NCBI GenBank assembly: GCA_037176885.1
Contig: JAWWNJ010000158.1
Span: 372,001-436,000, forward strand
DNA length: 64,000 nucleotides
From: Favolaschia claudopus
Taxonomy: Eukaryota > Basidiomycota > Agaricomycetes > Agaricales > Mycenaceae
Reading direction: 5' to 3'
Shown: piece after piece, positions 44,744-55,698 of the stretch
How positions within the stretch are numbered: the first letter of the stretch is position 1
Layout of the letters: each line of letters begins with the position of its first letter
The notes under the pieces: model-generated
What the model was told of the DNA's origin: nothing
The model's input: the letters and a program-made list of their open reading frames with translations, nothing else
Databases searched by the model: none
Translations under genes and position numbers: made by a program

Positions 44744-45684
44744 GCCGTGGGTATGTTGACGGGTTCGGCTAGCTGCGGATTGGGTAGGCAACAAAGAAGA
44801 CAGCCCAAATGTTGAAGGGTCCCGACAAAGGGCCAGAGAATTAATCGCAGGTGCTTGGTTGGCTGGGGTAAAAGGCGGGCGCAAGTAAGCGGGGAGAAAG
44901 CGTTGCGGAAACTTCACGAGAGACGGCAGTAGAGCGTATCCGCAACCCACCAAACCTCTTCGCATCAAGGAAATGTCAAAAAAGTGATGGGTGATTTTAG
45001 AAATTTGGAACGACCTAAACGGGAATCGCGGCCTAACTTTCGGATGCTTGAGCTTCAACCAGTGGCTCAAAAAACAAGCAGAAAAAACTGGTGGATGGCT
45101 GAGGGAGTACACAGCAGTTCACAGTCAAAATAATGGCAAAACGCCCATAGAATCGAGCACCACTAAGTGAAAAGGCTCTTTGCATCGCATCAACAGTTTG
45201 ACATCGCTTAAAAGTGCGAGCTGATCTCAGAAAAGTGAAAAGCTGTTTTGGGGGCTTGCCAATGCGGATACGCTCTAGTCAGATGTCAATATACCATGGC
45301 AAAGTGCTGTAATCGCGGATCAAAGAAAGGGCGGGAACTGGTGTTTCGTGGGAGGACGAGACAAGATGACGGCGCCGCACATTGAGTGACTTCGAGAATC
45401 TTGAAAGCTTGCAACCAGGAGAAGAGGAGTTTGGGTATTGCGGTAGCAGCCAGGGGAGAAAAGGGGAGAAACTACTAGCGCATGCGGAGAATGGTTGGTG
45501 GAGACGGAAAAGGCGGTGAGGTAAAACAAGGGATGCGTGTGACTAGGCCGGTCAAACATCTTGACGAGGAGAGCGGTGGGCGAGACAGTGCTATGTCCGG
45601 AGAGCACTACTTGCACTCTACTTGTAGCCTTGAGTGAGCTTGATATGTCGTAGTACATGTACTGCGAAAAAGCGGCGGCGGGTT

Positions 45685-45984
45685 TGTTGTGCAAGGTTGG
45701 ATTTTAAACTCGCGCCGGGAACTTTGGCACAATGTGACAATGTCACCAGTTCCCGGCGCTCACACGTTCGATTCCCAGGACTGCCAACCTTTTAAAATCA
45801 TGTTTTGTTCCATCCTGTGTAAAAGTAGGCCCGCGGCGGCCACGCACGCGGCGATCGGAAAGCCCCGCGCAGCGGTCGGGGTCTGGGGTGGAAAACCCCA
45901 GCCGTCCGGGCCGGCGCCCGCAACCAAATTCAAGGTGTGTTTAACAGCCAAAAAGAAAAAAAAAAAAAAAAAAAAAAAAAAAAA
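45685..45984 (+). repeat. SINE-like unit with hairpin, B box and A-tail
   Basis: A perfect 11-bp stem GCGCCGGGAAC/GTTCCCGGCGC (45711-45759) is followed by GTTCGATTCCC, a good pol III B box, and outer GGTTGG/CCAACC pairing. A GC-rich body with GGGGTCTGGGGTGGA and CCCC leads to an A-rich tail at 45951-45984. The copia LTR begins at 45991. A target duplication was not identified. Confidence 0.45.
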
Positions 45985-45990
45985 CATTTA

Positions 45991-47717
45991 TGTTGAAGTG
46001 TGTTCGCGTCCAGCCGCGACAGTCCGTAGATCCGCGATAACCTCATGTAAATTAGTGATACAAATCATCGATTCTTTTGTCTTTTGCACTCATCCCGCCT
46101 CTGCGCGTCGCTGCCCCGGTGTTGATATCCAACAGGTTATGGGCCTATAGCTCGCTACCTTTTGAAGATCTATCCAGGACTTTTTGTTAATTGCTCGCTG
46201 TCACGATCAGCACCCGGTTTTTCGCACCAATTTCTTTGTCTATCTTTCACTGCAACTCGGATTCGCGTCGACCATGGTTAAACCATCGGATATCTCGAAA
46301 CTTGAAGGAGCGGAGAATTTTTGGACTTGGAAGGCTGATGCCTCGTCTTTGTTGTTGACTGAAGGTCTTTGGGATGCGGTCGATCCCCTGGTTAATGTTC
46401 CAAACGGTGCCGTACAAATGCGCACTTGGTCCCAAAATAATGCTAAAGCTCATGGGGATGCTCTATCTCACCCTGAGCCAGAGCGTGAAGGAGAAGGTCA
46501 ATAATGCCAGCCTTGGCGTTAACGGTCGTTTGCTTTGGGCCACTTTGGATTCGTACTACACCACCGCCGATCCCGCTACTCGCTCCACCTTGATGTCCAA
46601 GTTCCATGGGGTCTCCCACAATGTCATGCAGCCCCGCCAATACGTTTCTCCAGGCCGTCTTCACTGCCGAGAACCGTCTCACCGCAATTGCTGCGACCCT
46701 GCCGGCTCACATGGTTCAGGATAAAATCCTGAGCGGTCTTTCCTCTGCGTATTCACCCATCATCACTATCCTGCAGCACGAGTCCCCCCAGCGCGATGTC
46801 CAGTCCATGATCAATGCCATCAATGCTTAGGAACGCTCTGATGTTCAGCGTTCTGATTCGCTTATCCAGGCTGTTCGGAACGCCTTCGCAGCCTATAATC
46901 CGAATCACGGGGGTGATGTCGCTGAAGCTCATCTCGCTCGCAATCGGGACCCAGCGTACCTCATCCGGAAAACCCTATTCCCACTCCTACCTCTAACGAC
47001 AAATTTGACTGGACCAACACGAAGAATCGCACCGACGTCTGCTATAGATGTGGTCTTCCCGGTCATTTTGCCCAATTCTGCATTTCGATCATGCCCGATG
47101 ATGTCCGCCGTCGCATTCTTCGTAATCGCGAGGACAACGCCCAGGTTGCTCCAGATGCTCGGGATTCGGACTCGGAAACTGTTGCCTTTGCCGCCGCCGG
47201 CGAACATGCTTTCTCCGCCCTGCTTGACCTCCCTAACGAGATCAACATGGAACCTTGTCCCCCGGAAGCCACTGAGGCCTTTGCTGCTGCCTACTGCCAA
47301 CCCCATCCGCCTCCAGCTCTCGTTGCTAGCCTTGCTTTCCGTGAGGAGCAAGCTGCCCTTGCACACGTGCAGAATTCCCCTTCCGCTTCTGCCACCTCTA
47401 GCCCTGCGACGAGCCCGTCTAAGAAGAAAAAGAAGAAGAAGAAGAAGTCGGCCTCCGACCGCAGCGTCGGTCACTCATACGGTCGAAGAAATCGAGGGCG
47501 GCGTTGGAAAGTGTATCTCTTGCCGAAGATCCCGCGAACGTCTCAGATGCCGGAACGGATTACACGATGTAAGACTTTTCAAACTACGGGGGTGTCTCGT
47601 CTGCGGGGGTGTGTTGAAGTGTGTTCGCGTCCAGCCGAGACAGTCCGTAGATCCGCGTTCAACACGCGATAACCTCATGTAAATTAGTGATACAAATCAT
47701 CGATTCTTTTGTCTTTT
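45991..47717 (+). mobile_element. Ty1/copia-derived gag-only element with two LTRs
   Basis: The 5' LTR 45991-46134 (TGTTGAAG...CCAACA) is followed by GGTTATGGGCC as primer site. The 3' LTR begins at 47612 after GCGGGGGTG and matches for about 105 bp, then stops at 47717 where Pumilio-gene flank begins, so it is truncated. The 3' copy has a short extra GTTCAACACGCG stretch. The inside encodes only a gag with a zinc knuckle; protease, integrase and RT are absent. Confidence 0.85.
46274..47672 (+). pseudogene. Copia gag with zinc knuckle
   Basis: Starts MVKPSDISKLEGAENFWTWK, followed by a GLWDAVDPL segment and, in another frame, NGRLLWATLDSYYTTADPAT and RSTLMSKFHGVS: the copia gag core. A zinc knuckle CYRCGLPGHFAQFC lies at 47040-47081, followed by an acidic/Pro-rich stretch and a Lys run. 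At least three frame changes (near 46450, 46640, 46990) break it. The 3' end runs into the 3' LTR. Confidence 0.8.
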
Positions 47718-47795
47718 TCGGAGATAGGGCGTCCCCGGAAAGGGAAGGCGTGAATCAAATTGGACCCTGTTCCTGAAAGAACGACAGCTCCATGT

Positions 47796-49350
47796 TCAAC
47801 ACTCAACGACATCATTGAGTGCTTGTTGTACGGACATGTAAGCCCTAGATAACTTCTGTCTCTTTTTGAGCTCCCCTTCGACATTCTCGATGAGCAATTT
47901 CTTCCGTTGCCCCAGCTCAATTCTTAATGCAGTCTGCAGCACATAGTCTGGGGAACGTGCATCAACTACAATGAGAGTATTTGGATTAGGACTCACTCAC
48001 TCGCGTATTGATCTCGCATCATGCACCGAATTGAGTTGGAATCCAGTATTTCGTCGATCAACGCGCGGCTCGCGTCCGAGTTATAGTATAGTAATGCCTT
48101 TTCGCAGATATGTGAAGCGAACTTGTGTTTCGCCATATCCAAAAAACGACCACGAAGCTCTGCAACCACACGGCCCTTCTCCTCTGGGTAGCCCTCTTCG
48201 AGAATCCACTGAATGGTATAGCTCTGATCGGGGATATGAACCAGCAAACAGACGTCCCAGGCTAACTCACCCCGAACTGGGTCAGGAACAGTTCTCGCAA
48301 ATGGCCCCTGTTCAGAACTTCTTCAATCAATGGGCTTCTCTGCCTGTTCGGCAGGTTTTCAAAACAGCATTGCAAAAACTCGGGATCCGAAGGGATGCGA
48401 TGCCAATCTAAGTGCCTCTGCGGTAAAGATAGACGCAAAACTGAGGGCCTCCGGGGCTAGATTCCTAAGCAGGCTTTGAATTACCTAAAGAATACTTAAA
48501 ACGGCCAAATGGAAAAGAACGATCATTACTTCATGGCCAATAGCATGCCTTACGCATGCCATGATATGGGGCTTAAGATGCGTGATTATCCTGCTTTGCT
48601 GAGCTGGAGAGCCGCATGCAACAGCCTGGCGCGGGAATATATCAGTGTTGCGTAAGAGTAATTGCCCTGACGGGGTACCTTGCGAACGACAAAAGAGGCA
48701 TAACTGTGGCATGCAAGTTGAAACACGTGTTTCTCCATCATTCCCAGCATTGCATCTGTCTGGTTTTGGGTCCCGTACTCGAACAACTTTTGGATGACCT
48801 TTGCGAGATGTTACTGAGACTAGGGAGGGCCGGATTAGATGCAAACAAACATGGTTGCCATAGATGTCTTGGATCAACTGCAAGGTACTATAAGGAACAA
48901 TTTCGTGGAAGACGCCTTTGAGCTCCTCGAGAGAAGCCGTCTCCATTTGGGTCTGAATAAATCTCGAGCCAATTCTGTCGCCACTGAACTCAGTTATGTG
49001 ACCGGCTATATCCTGAAAATATGTTTAGAGAATACGAGAAGCCCAGTGAGACTTGCCTTGAGTTTCCAGTTTTGCATTTTCCTCGTCATTAGAAATGAGC
49101 TCAAAGTGTCGCTGCGGAGGGATGATGTGGTCGGGCGGTGTTGTTCAAGCAGGTCGGCCGAGGTTGCTGCAGCCTGATGTCTTAGCCACCCACGGGTTTC
49201 TGGAACAGAGTCCAACATGTGAGGCGGGTGAGTCACAGGCTGAGTTGTGTCAAGGTTGTGTTGATAGTAAGTAGCTTGCGTCCATGCGGGAACCCAGATC
49301 ACGAATGGGCCTGAGTGTGGCTGCAAGTTTGGCAGCATAGGTGTATCCAA
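47796..49350 (-). pseudogene. Pumilio-family (PUF) RNA-binding protein, probable frameshift
   Basis: Minus-strand exons encode the PUF repeat domain that binds 3' UTRs of mRNA. An N-terminal stretch ends in MQNWKLK, then DIAGHITEFSGDRIGSRFIQ (repeat 1), VFHEIVPYSTLQLIQDIYGN, VIQKLFEYGTQNQTDAMLG, HSYASFVVRKV, HPFGSRV, YTIQWILEEGYPEEKGRVV, HKFASHICEKALLYY and YVLQTALRIELGQRKKLL. Introns include a GC-AG one at 49013-49056 and one that restores QYANYVLQ. An extra T in the run at 48370-48375 shifts the frame inside one repeat. Repeat 3-5 residues are diverged. The stop is at 47796-47798, and a truncated copia LTR lies 80 bp downstream. It could be a host gene with one error or a decaying paralogue; the N-terminus before 49350 is not resolved. 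Confidence 0.75.
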
Positions 49351-49742
49351 TAGTAAGTTACTACTATGCGGTGGTATGACCTTCGATCAGGTGATTTTAA
49401 ACGGCGGGTCACGCTTGGAAATATCTACTCAAGTATTGGGGATACGAAGATATGACTGACTACGACTTGGGTTAGTCTCCCAAGTCAGACCATAAATCCC
49501 GAAATTTTTTCCAATTGGATGATATTGGGACGGACAAAAAAAAATCTTGGAAGAGATACCTATAGGATGCGAAACGAAGTTTGATGAGTTGCCTTATTTG
49601 GAAAACACTCTGCCTCAGGACGCTGGGGCTGCCCTCAGCACCTAGTGAATTTTCAGCAACTCAAGCACTACCAGAGTATAGGAAACAATATCATCATCGT
49701 TGAACAAAAATATGGGCCGATCAAAATTGACCCTCAGTGCTA

Positions 49743-50269
49743 TGGTGGGGGACGTGACTTTGTGACAAACTTTTATGGACAATGTTGTGACGCTAATAAC
49801 TTGTGTGACAGTCACCCAAATGTCTTGATCTTGCAGAAATGGCATCCTTTTGAGGAGTAGAACAGATTGGATGGTAGAACAGATTGGATGGACCAGTTTT
49901 ACCCTCCGTTGACTTTCGTGATTTTGGCCACGAATTGAAGGCGGAATTTGATCCGAAACCCCTCTGCCGGAGCAAATTTGATGGCCCATCAATGGTCAAT
50001 CTGCCTCCAGATATAGGTGAATTCGGTCAGAAGAGAGTTATGGGGCCGAATTGGAATGTTGAAAATCTTCTCAAGTCCCGCCTCAATGGTATTTTCACCC
50101 CCTTAAAATGTTGTTTTCCAGCGAAAATTTGGCCATTTCCCATCAGAAAGTTCCCACGGTCCAAGATCTCGGAAAACGGCCACTCTTGGGTATTCCAAGT
50201 CGATTGGGCCGAGTTTCAGGTCAAAATTCCAAAAAATTCCGGCGTGACATGAAGTCACGTCCCCCACCA
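49743..50269. mobile_element. TA-flanked MITE, TGGTGGGGGACGTG family, complete copy 1
   Basis: The inverted ends TGGTGGGGGACGTGACTT are flanked by TA (49741-49742, 50270-50271), 527 bp. The interior matches 5234-11891 and 52996-53521. The ORF pieces across it are shadows that recur in each copy. Confidence 0.93.
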
Positions 50270-50722
50270 TACTGTAGGCCAGGAAATGGCATACAAATCA
50301 TATTCGCTCGTTGACGCCTACCTTAATGGTTAATGGCCAGCGGCAATGTGAGAGGAGATTGATGGCATCACCGTGGCCTGTCGAAATGCCGATGCCTGGC
50401 CACGTAACGTAGAAGAGCATATTCCGTCCGCGCATCGCGAGAAAGACTTTGCACCTTCTTACCATTTTTGAGGTCGCTGAGTTCAATGGAATAGTTTTTG
50501 GAGCCTAAAATGGGCAGTGGGAGCGCAAACTGTTGAAAATGCCCAATTTTGGAAGGAATTTTGTGATTTTCCCAATCGCTGCACTCGCCGGCGCGCGGCG
50601 CCGGGGGCCCCGTGATTTTCTGTCAAAAAGCACGTTACTTTCTGTCAAAAGTTACGTTACTAACGTCACCTTGTGTTTTCATGTATAGGATTTATATTCC
50701 GCAACAAGCAAAACCCTTACTA

Positions 50723-50862
50723 AGGCTCCATTCGGCCGTCGTGTCTTAGCGTCACTTAGCGTCACTTTGGAGCACTTGGGAAAAATTCCACGCCAAACTT
50801 TTGGTGAGAAATACTCTTAAGTGACGTCAAGTGCTCCGAAGTGACGCAACCGAATGGAGCCT
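50723..50862. mobile_element. TA-flanked MITE, AGGCTCCATTCGG ends, copy 1
   Basis: The ends AGGCTCCATTCGG and the inverse lie between TA pairs (50721-50722, 50863-50864), 140 bp, with AGCGTCACTTAGCGTCACTT and GTGCTCC inner repeats. It marks the 3' limit of the Tc1 fragment. Confidence 0.88.
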
Positions 50863-50864
50863 TA

Positions 50865-51660
50865 GTGCTAAGACGCGGTGCCCGAAGGCGACCACTGCCG
50901 CCTATCTGAGCCAAAGATATTGAACTTGGACTCGTCTGAAAATATCATGGCTCGCCAGTCCTCCCCTGTCCAATAACAATGGTGCTCCGCCCAGTCCATT
51001 CGCTTTTTCTTGTGTGCTGGCTTCAACAGAGGCTTGGATTGACGTACATAGGCGCCCAATCCGTGCTCCCGGAGCCTTGCCTTGATCGTATCGACATGCA
51101 AATGCGGGAAAAACCTCCGTTGCAAGTCTGCGACATTCTTGGCTTGGCCCGATGAGAGCATTCGGAGGGCGGTACGGATGTCCCTGTCATCCATTTTACG
51201 TCGGCGACTAGGCCTGAATGTTTTTGCGTCGAAATGGTGTGTTGGACCGTACCGGTTGTTGATTCGGGAGACGGTAGAGGGCGCAACATTCTCTTTTTCA
51301 GCTACAGCCCTGTTCGAGAACCTTGCCTCCTTGAGGGCCACTATGGCAGCCTTTTTTGAGGCGGTAGTGTCAGACATGATGGTAAGGATGAGTTACGAGT
51401 GGTAAGAGTTGAGTTGAGCGAGTTGTTGTGGTGGTTCGGATTGAAAAGTGTGGGGCTGAAAAGTATCGGATCACGTGTGCGCGATAATCACACTCTCATC
51501 GTGACGCGTACAGCCTGAGCCTCGATTTTTTTTACTGGAGAAGGGTACGATGGTAGGTACTCGATATGCTATATAACGTCTCCGGAGACTGCTCACTCCC
51601 TACACAGTCAAGCCTCAAAGATTGACAAGCCGGTGATCCCATATTTTTTCCGAGTCAGTG
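50865..51660 (-). mobile_element. Tc1 transposon fragment with intact 5' end
   Basis: Upstream of the transposase ATG the minus strand begins CACTGACTCGGAAAAAATAT at 51660, next to a TA (51661-51662). This is the usual Tc1 terminus (CACTGACTCGGAAAAA type). The 3' half and its terminal repeat are absent. Confidence 0.8.
50868..51377 (-). pseudogene. Tc1/mariner transposase, N-terminal two thirds
   Basis: Residues 1-60 hold a helix-turn-helix (AVAEKENVAPSTVSRINNRY), followed by a GRRR-like basic hook (PSRRRKMDDRDIRTALRML) and a second HTH (HVDTIKARLREHGLGAY). The catalytic domain starts with RMDWAEHH and the first Asp in MIFSDESKFNIFGSD. The sequence turns out of frame after RRQW and stops next to a MITE at 50862; the second Asp and the third acidic residue are missing. 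Tc1 enzymes are usually about 340 residues, this one has 169. It must be inactive. Confidence 0.9.
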
Positions 51661-51773
51661 TACTGGATGGTAAGAGTGGCTGACGCACGCCTCCCCCCAC
51701 AATGACTTGCCTAATTAGGAAATTTAGCGCTGAGTCAGGGAATGGAATGGCTCAAATTTGAGGGCTTCTAAAT

Positions 51774-51858
51774 CCTCTCTAGTGTAATGGATAACATAGT
51801 AGCTAGGGACTCGATGGCATCATGTGAATGTCGTGGTTCGATTCTCGATCCTAGTATT
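51774..51858 (+). tRNA. tRNA-like pseudogene or SINE head
   Basis: TAGTGTAATGGATAACAT fits an A box (TRGYNNARYGG) and GGTTCGATTCT fits a B box 45 bp on. Stems pair poorly and a T-rich stretch follows at 51866-51877. Probably a tRNA-derived relic. Confidence 0.4.
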
Positions 51859-52317
51859 TTGGTTAATCATTTTTTTGTTATTTTGATCTGTTAATTTTTT
51901 CTTCTCGAATCCAGCAAGACAATAACAGGACATGGTGGTTAGGGTTAGGAAACTCCCTCCCCAATGGAATCCACTGTTATCCAAAATTTTTCGGCAGTTT
52001 CGAATTTGTAATTGCTGGACACAGAATCCAGCAAATGAATGCTGGGTTAGGCAAGGAAAGCAGCAAAAGAGTGAAGAACTAGCCATTCTTGGGGGCCCGC
52101 TCAGTCGATAATGCTAACCAAGAAGCATGGATAACAGAAGAGACTTGTTCAAAGTATTTGATTGGAAGTGCACCAAAAAAAGTAGGTAATTGACCTCCCA
52201 GGTTCGAACCCACGCCATCCCGAAAAAGGCAATATATCACGTGACTGTCATTGCGGGGGGAGGCCAGAGGGTTTTGGTTACTGTAAGAGTGAAAGTTCGT
52301 CCGTGGTATGTAGAGTA

Positions 52318-52583
52318 CTGTAGTATTTCCTTCAATTCGTTTTGTCACTTGTCACAAGGCCCAAAAACGACGAAAATTTTTGCGAGTCACAGCGTCACGA
52401 GGGTTCCATACGAATGGTCTCCCAAAGTCACACAAATTTTCGCCGCCTGTTTTCGGCCTAAAATAGGGGTAAAAAAACGAAAATTTTCGCAAGTCACACC
52501 GGTCCGGGCCCCCATACGAAAAATCAAGTTCGTATGAGATGTCACACCCCAAATCGGCTTACGAATTGAACAAAATACTACAG
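52318..52583. mobile_element. TA-flanked MITE, CTGTAGTATTT ends
   Basis: The ends CTGTAGTATTT...TTCAATTCG and the inverse are flanked by TA (52316-52317, 52584-52585). GTCACA and CCATACGAA phrases recur symmetrically. It belongs to the same TACTGTA-ended superfamily as four others here. Confidence 0.88.
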
Positions 52584-52995
52584 TATATAGTTGTGGAGAG
52601 GGTGAGTGAACGCATCCATCGACTTGTGCTCCTTGTGTTTTCATGTAGAGGAAACGGCGTGGGGGTCACCGCAGGTTACGTTGAGGGAGTCCGGACAATA
52701 ATTCATGATTTTCTTGGCAATATTCATGCTAACCACTGAGTGAAAATCACTTACAGCGGGTAGTAGAGAGGCCTAGAATGCATTTCTGTTGCAAATGCAA
52801 TTTATCTGGGTTTGTAAACTGACTGAACCACCCCAGCCATGGCGAGTTTCGTAGAGAAACTTCTGCGAGAGATTTCGGACCATGTGAGATTGCCATCATC
52901 TGATCTCCATACGGCACGGACCACCCGGTCTTGATTTACTATTTTTTGAGGGCTGTATAGGGGTCTGGCGACATTCACTACCGCAGGGACACGTA

Positions 52996-53521
52996 TGGTG
53001 GGGGACGTGACTTCATGTCACGCCGCAATTTTTGGAATTTTGACCTGAAACTCGGCCCAATCGACTTGGAATACCCAAGAGTGGCCGTTTTCCGAAATCT
53101 TGGACCGTGGAAACTTTTTGATGGGAAATGGCCAAATTTTCGCCGGAAAAACAACATTTAAAGGGGGTGAAAATACCATTGAGGCGGGACTTGAGAAGAT
53201 TTTCAACATTCCAATTCGCCCCCATAACTCTCTTCTGACCGAATTCATGAATTACCTATATCTGGAGACGGATTGACCATTGATGGGCCATCAAATTCGC
53301 CCCGGCAGAGGCGTTTCGGATCAAATTCCGCTTTAGGATGGCCAAATTCGTGGCCATATTCACGAAAGTCAACGGAGGGTAAAACTGGTCCATCCAATCT
53401 GTTCTACTCCGTAAAAGGATGCGATTTCTGCAAGATCAAGAAATTTGGGTGACTGTCACACAAGTTATTAGCGTCACAACATTGTACATAAAAGTTTGTC
53501 ACAAAGTCACGTCCCCCACCA
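52996..53521. mobile_element. TA-flanked MITE, TGGTGGGGGACGTG family, complete copy 2 (inverted)
   Basis: Inverse orientation to 49743-50269 and close in sequence; TA at 52994-52995 and 53522-53523. Confidence 0.93.
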
Positions 53522-53724
53522 TATGGGAATTTGATGATGGCATCAACCATCATTAGGGTTTGTTTCACTTTTTCGGAGGTGAAAACACAAAAACTTGTTC
53601 AATTGCCTTGCAAAGCACAAGATGAGTTGCTACACATCCATAGAGACGTTCTACGCTGTTTTTAAGTTGAATGGTGATGACGGCATAATGTAGTATCGAG
53701 TTTAACTTTGGATGCCGTCCCCTG

Positions 53725-54271
53725 TAGGGTTCGCTGACATGACAATTAAATTGTCAGCTGACTGACAAATAATTGTCAGTCACTGACTGACTATTTTAGT
53801 TATTTTCCTGTGGGCCAAATTTTGAGCTGACAATTCTGACAGACCCCCTTCGCACAGCGCCTGTACCGCTGACTTTGTGCACTGAAAATCCGAGCGAGGT
53901 GGGTGGAATTTAGTGTAAAGCAAGCCTGATCAATTTGGGACTTATCGCCCCAGTTTCCGTCTTATCATGCTCGCCGGCCGTGTTGCGGCACTGTTGCCGA
54001 GAGAGATCACGTGCGATGATCGCACCTCAACGCAGCTGAGAAAATCCTCAAGAGCTCTCTGAGCCTTGAATGTTGCTGTCTGAGCCATGGTACCAAATAG
54101 AAAGCTCCTACGGACCAGATCCCAAGTCGTCAACGGGTACTGACATTTTATTCAAGGGCAGTCTCCCGATTTGGTAATTGTTATCTGTTATCTGTCAGTC
54201 CTGACTGTCAGCCTGACATTCTGACTGACAATTAATTATTTTCCTCAGAACCCAATTGTCAGCGAACCCTA
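53725..54271. mobile_element. Non-autonomous hAT, TAGGGTTCGCTGACA ends, 8-bp duplication
   Basis: The ends TAGGGTTCGCTGACA and TGTCAGCGAACCCTA lie between perfect GTCCCCTG copies (53717-53724, 54272-54279). Both subterminal regions are packed with CTGACAATTGTCAG-type short repeats. No transposase. Confidence 0.95.
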
Positions 54272-54314
54272 GTCCCCTGCCAAAAAAGGAACCGTGATGT
54301 GATGCTTGGCACTG

Positions 54315-54600
54315 TACATGAAAACACAAGGATCAGCTCACGTGAAAAGTAACGTGACTTTGACACGAAACCACGGGACCATGTCGAGATGTCGCTGCCG
54401 GCTGTCGAGATGTTGCTTCCGGTTCTCACGAACCTTCCCGACGGCGCCGCGCACCGCGAGTGCAGCGAGCGGTAGTGCGGCGCCGAGGGCACACAATCCA
54501 GCAAGAAAAAAACACGCGGGGTTTGGGGCGGAGCCCCAACAAGCTGTGCACCAGCCGTAGGTAGGGACGCGAGCGCAGCGAGCCGGCCCTGCCGAAGGCG
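54315..54600. repeat. GC-rich dispersed repeat, copy A
   Basis: Matches 61437-61668: ATGAAAACACAAGGATCAG, a duplicated TGTCGAGATGT(C/T)GCT phrase, GGGGTTTGGGGCGGAGCCCC and GCGAGCGCAGCGAGCCGGCC. Copy A holds a 44-bp insert, 54442-54485, that copy B lacks. Coding capacity is not credible. Confidence 0.85.
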
Positions 54601-54653
54601 GGGTGCTTAAGCTTGTATCAATAATAAAGCCAATAAATGGTATCAGTCGGTCT

Positions 54654-54752
54654 CTGGTCTCTATCAAGTGCACACTGCTGAAAATTAAAAACAAATGAGG
54701 AGAACGGGGATGAACAACTTGAGACTGTGCAGTATGACATCCATATATTGGC
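54654..54752. repeat. Dispersed ~98-bp repeat, copy 2
   Basis: Same block as 4908-5005, here directly after copy A of the GC-rich repeat. Confidence 0.7.
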
Positions 54753-54849
54753 GAAGCTAACAAAGTTTATAATTCTCACCTAGTCTACCAGTAGTACTAT
54801 CAACGTGATATAGTAGTATGTCTCACGGCGGTCTGGTGGCATCTGAGGT

Positions 54850-55698
54850 TAGTGGTTATTTATTTGCTTTGCACCGCTCTCGTTTCATGATATTTTGTTC
54901 AGGAAACGACAAGTGGTCCGCTTTCCTCTGCCATGTCTCCTGCTCCTCCTTCGATTTCTTTCTACCGGCATCTCGGAAGCTCGATTGGTCTAATTTTCCC
55001 TGACCTTTCTCATCAGTCTCGAGGTTCCTCGGTCGACCGACCGGCCGCGGCTGGTCCTGTGGAGATGTTTGCGGGTCCGCCGCCTTCTCCGCGCCCAATG
55101 CATTTCTCGCATGCTCGTCTTCGGCCTCTTTTCGGGCGACCGGATATTGTTTGCGAAGAAAGTCGCATCGAAGCGCATGCGTAAGGACTTCGGCAGCAGT
55201 GCGGCGGCCCGCCCGACGATGGGAACAGCCGTCGGCGATGCAGGTCCAGTATGATTTGTTGGCCATAGATTTATTGTTGTCGATGTCGGCAGAAGAAAGA
55301 CGGTCCAATAAGGAATTCGCTCGAGGCCCTGGTTTCTTCTAAATTAAGATACTGGTGAGGTTTACTCGGGAAATTATATTATGAGCCACACACCTTCGTT
55401 GGAGGCTCATCATCAGCTACAGTTTCGGGTCCCTTGCGCTTCGACGGCTTCGCGCTACCCAATTTTACCTAATTTCTCACTCATCAGTGCCATTTCAGTA
55501 TAAAATCGCGGGCCTGACCTTCAAGATCACACCTGATCCGTTCGTGAGCGTGGCTGGGATGTCGTCCTCTATCCCAGGCATCTGATAGGTGACAGTAAGT
55601 ACCCTTCCTTACGAGAATCTGCGCTTACTTACAGCCGGCTGGACCGGGGCAATTACCCCTTCCTTCAAGGCCTTCGACAGATATTCTTTATTTGCTAT
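54850..55698 (-). pseudogene. hAT transposase, N-terminal fragment
   Basis: Minus-strand exons give KALKEGVIAPVQPA, MPGIEDDIPATL, KPSKRKGPETVADDEPPTKK and then KPGPRANSLLDRLSSADID, SYWTCIADGCSHRRAGRRTA and VLTHALRCDFL: a BED-like zinc finger (C-x4-C...H-x4-C) typical of the N-terminus of basidiomycete hAT transposases. GT-AG introns lie about 55336-55390, 55462-55516 and 55584-55633. Downstream the frame ends at 54856 without the catalytic domain. Its 5' side meets a hAT terminal fragment at 55699. Confidence 0.7.
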
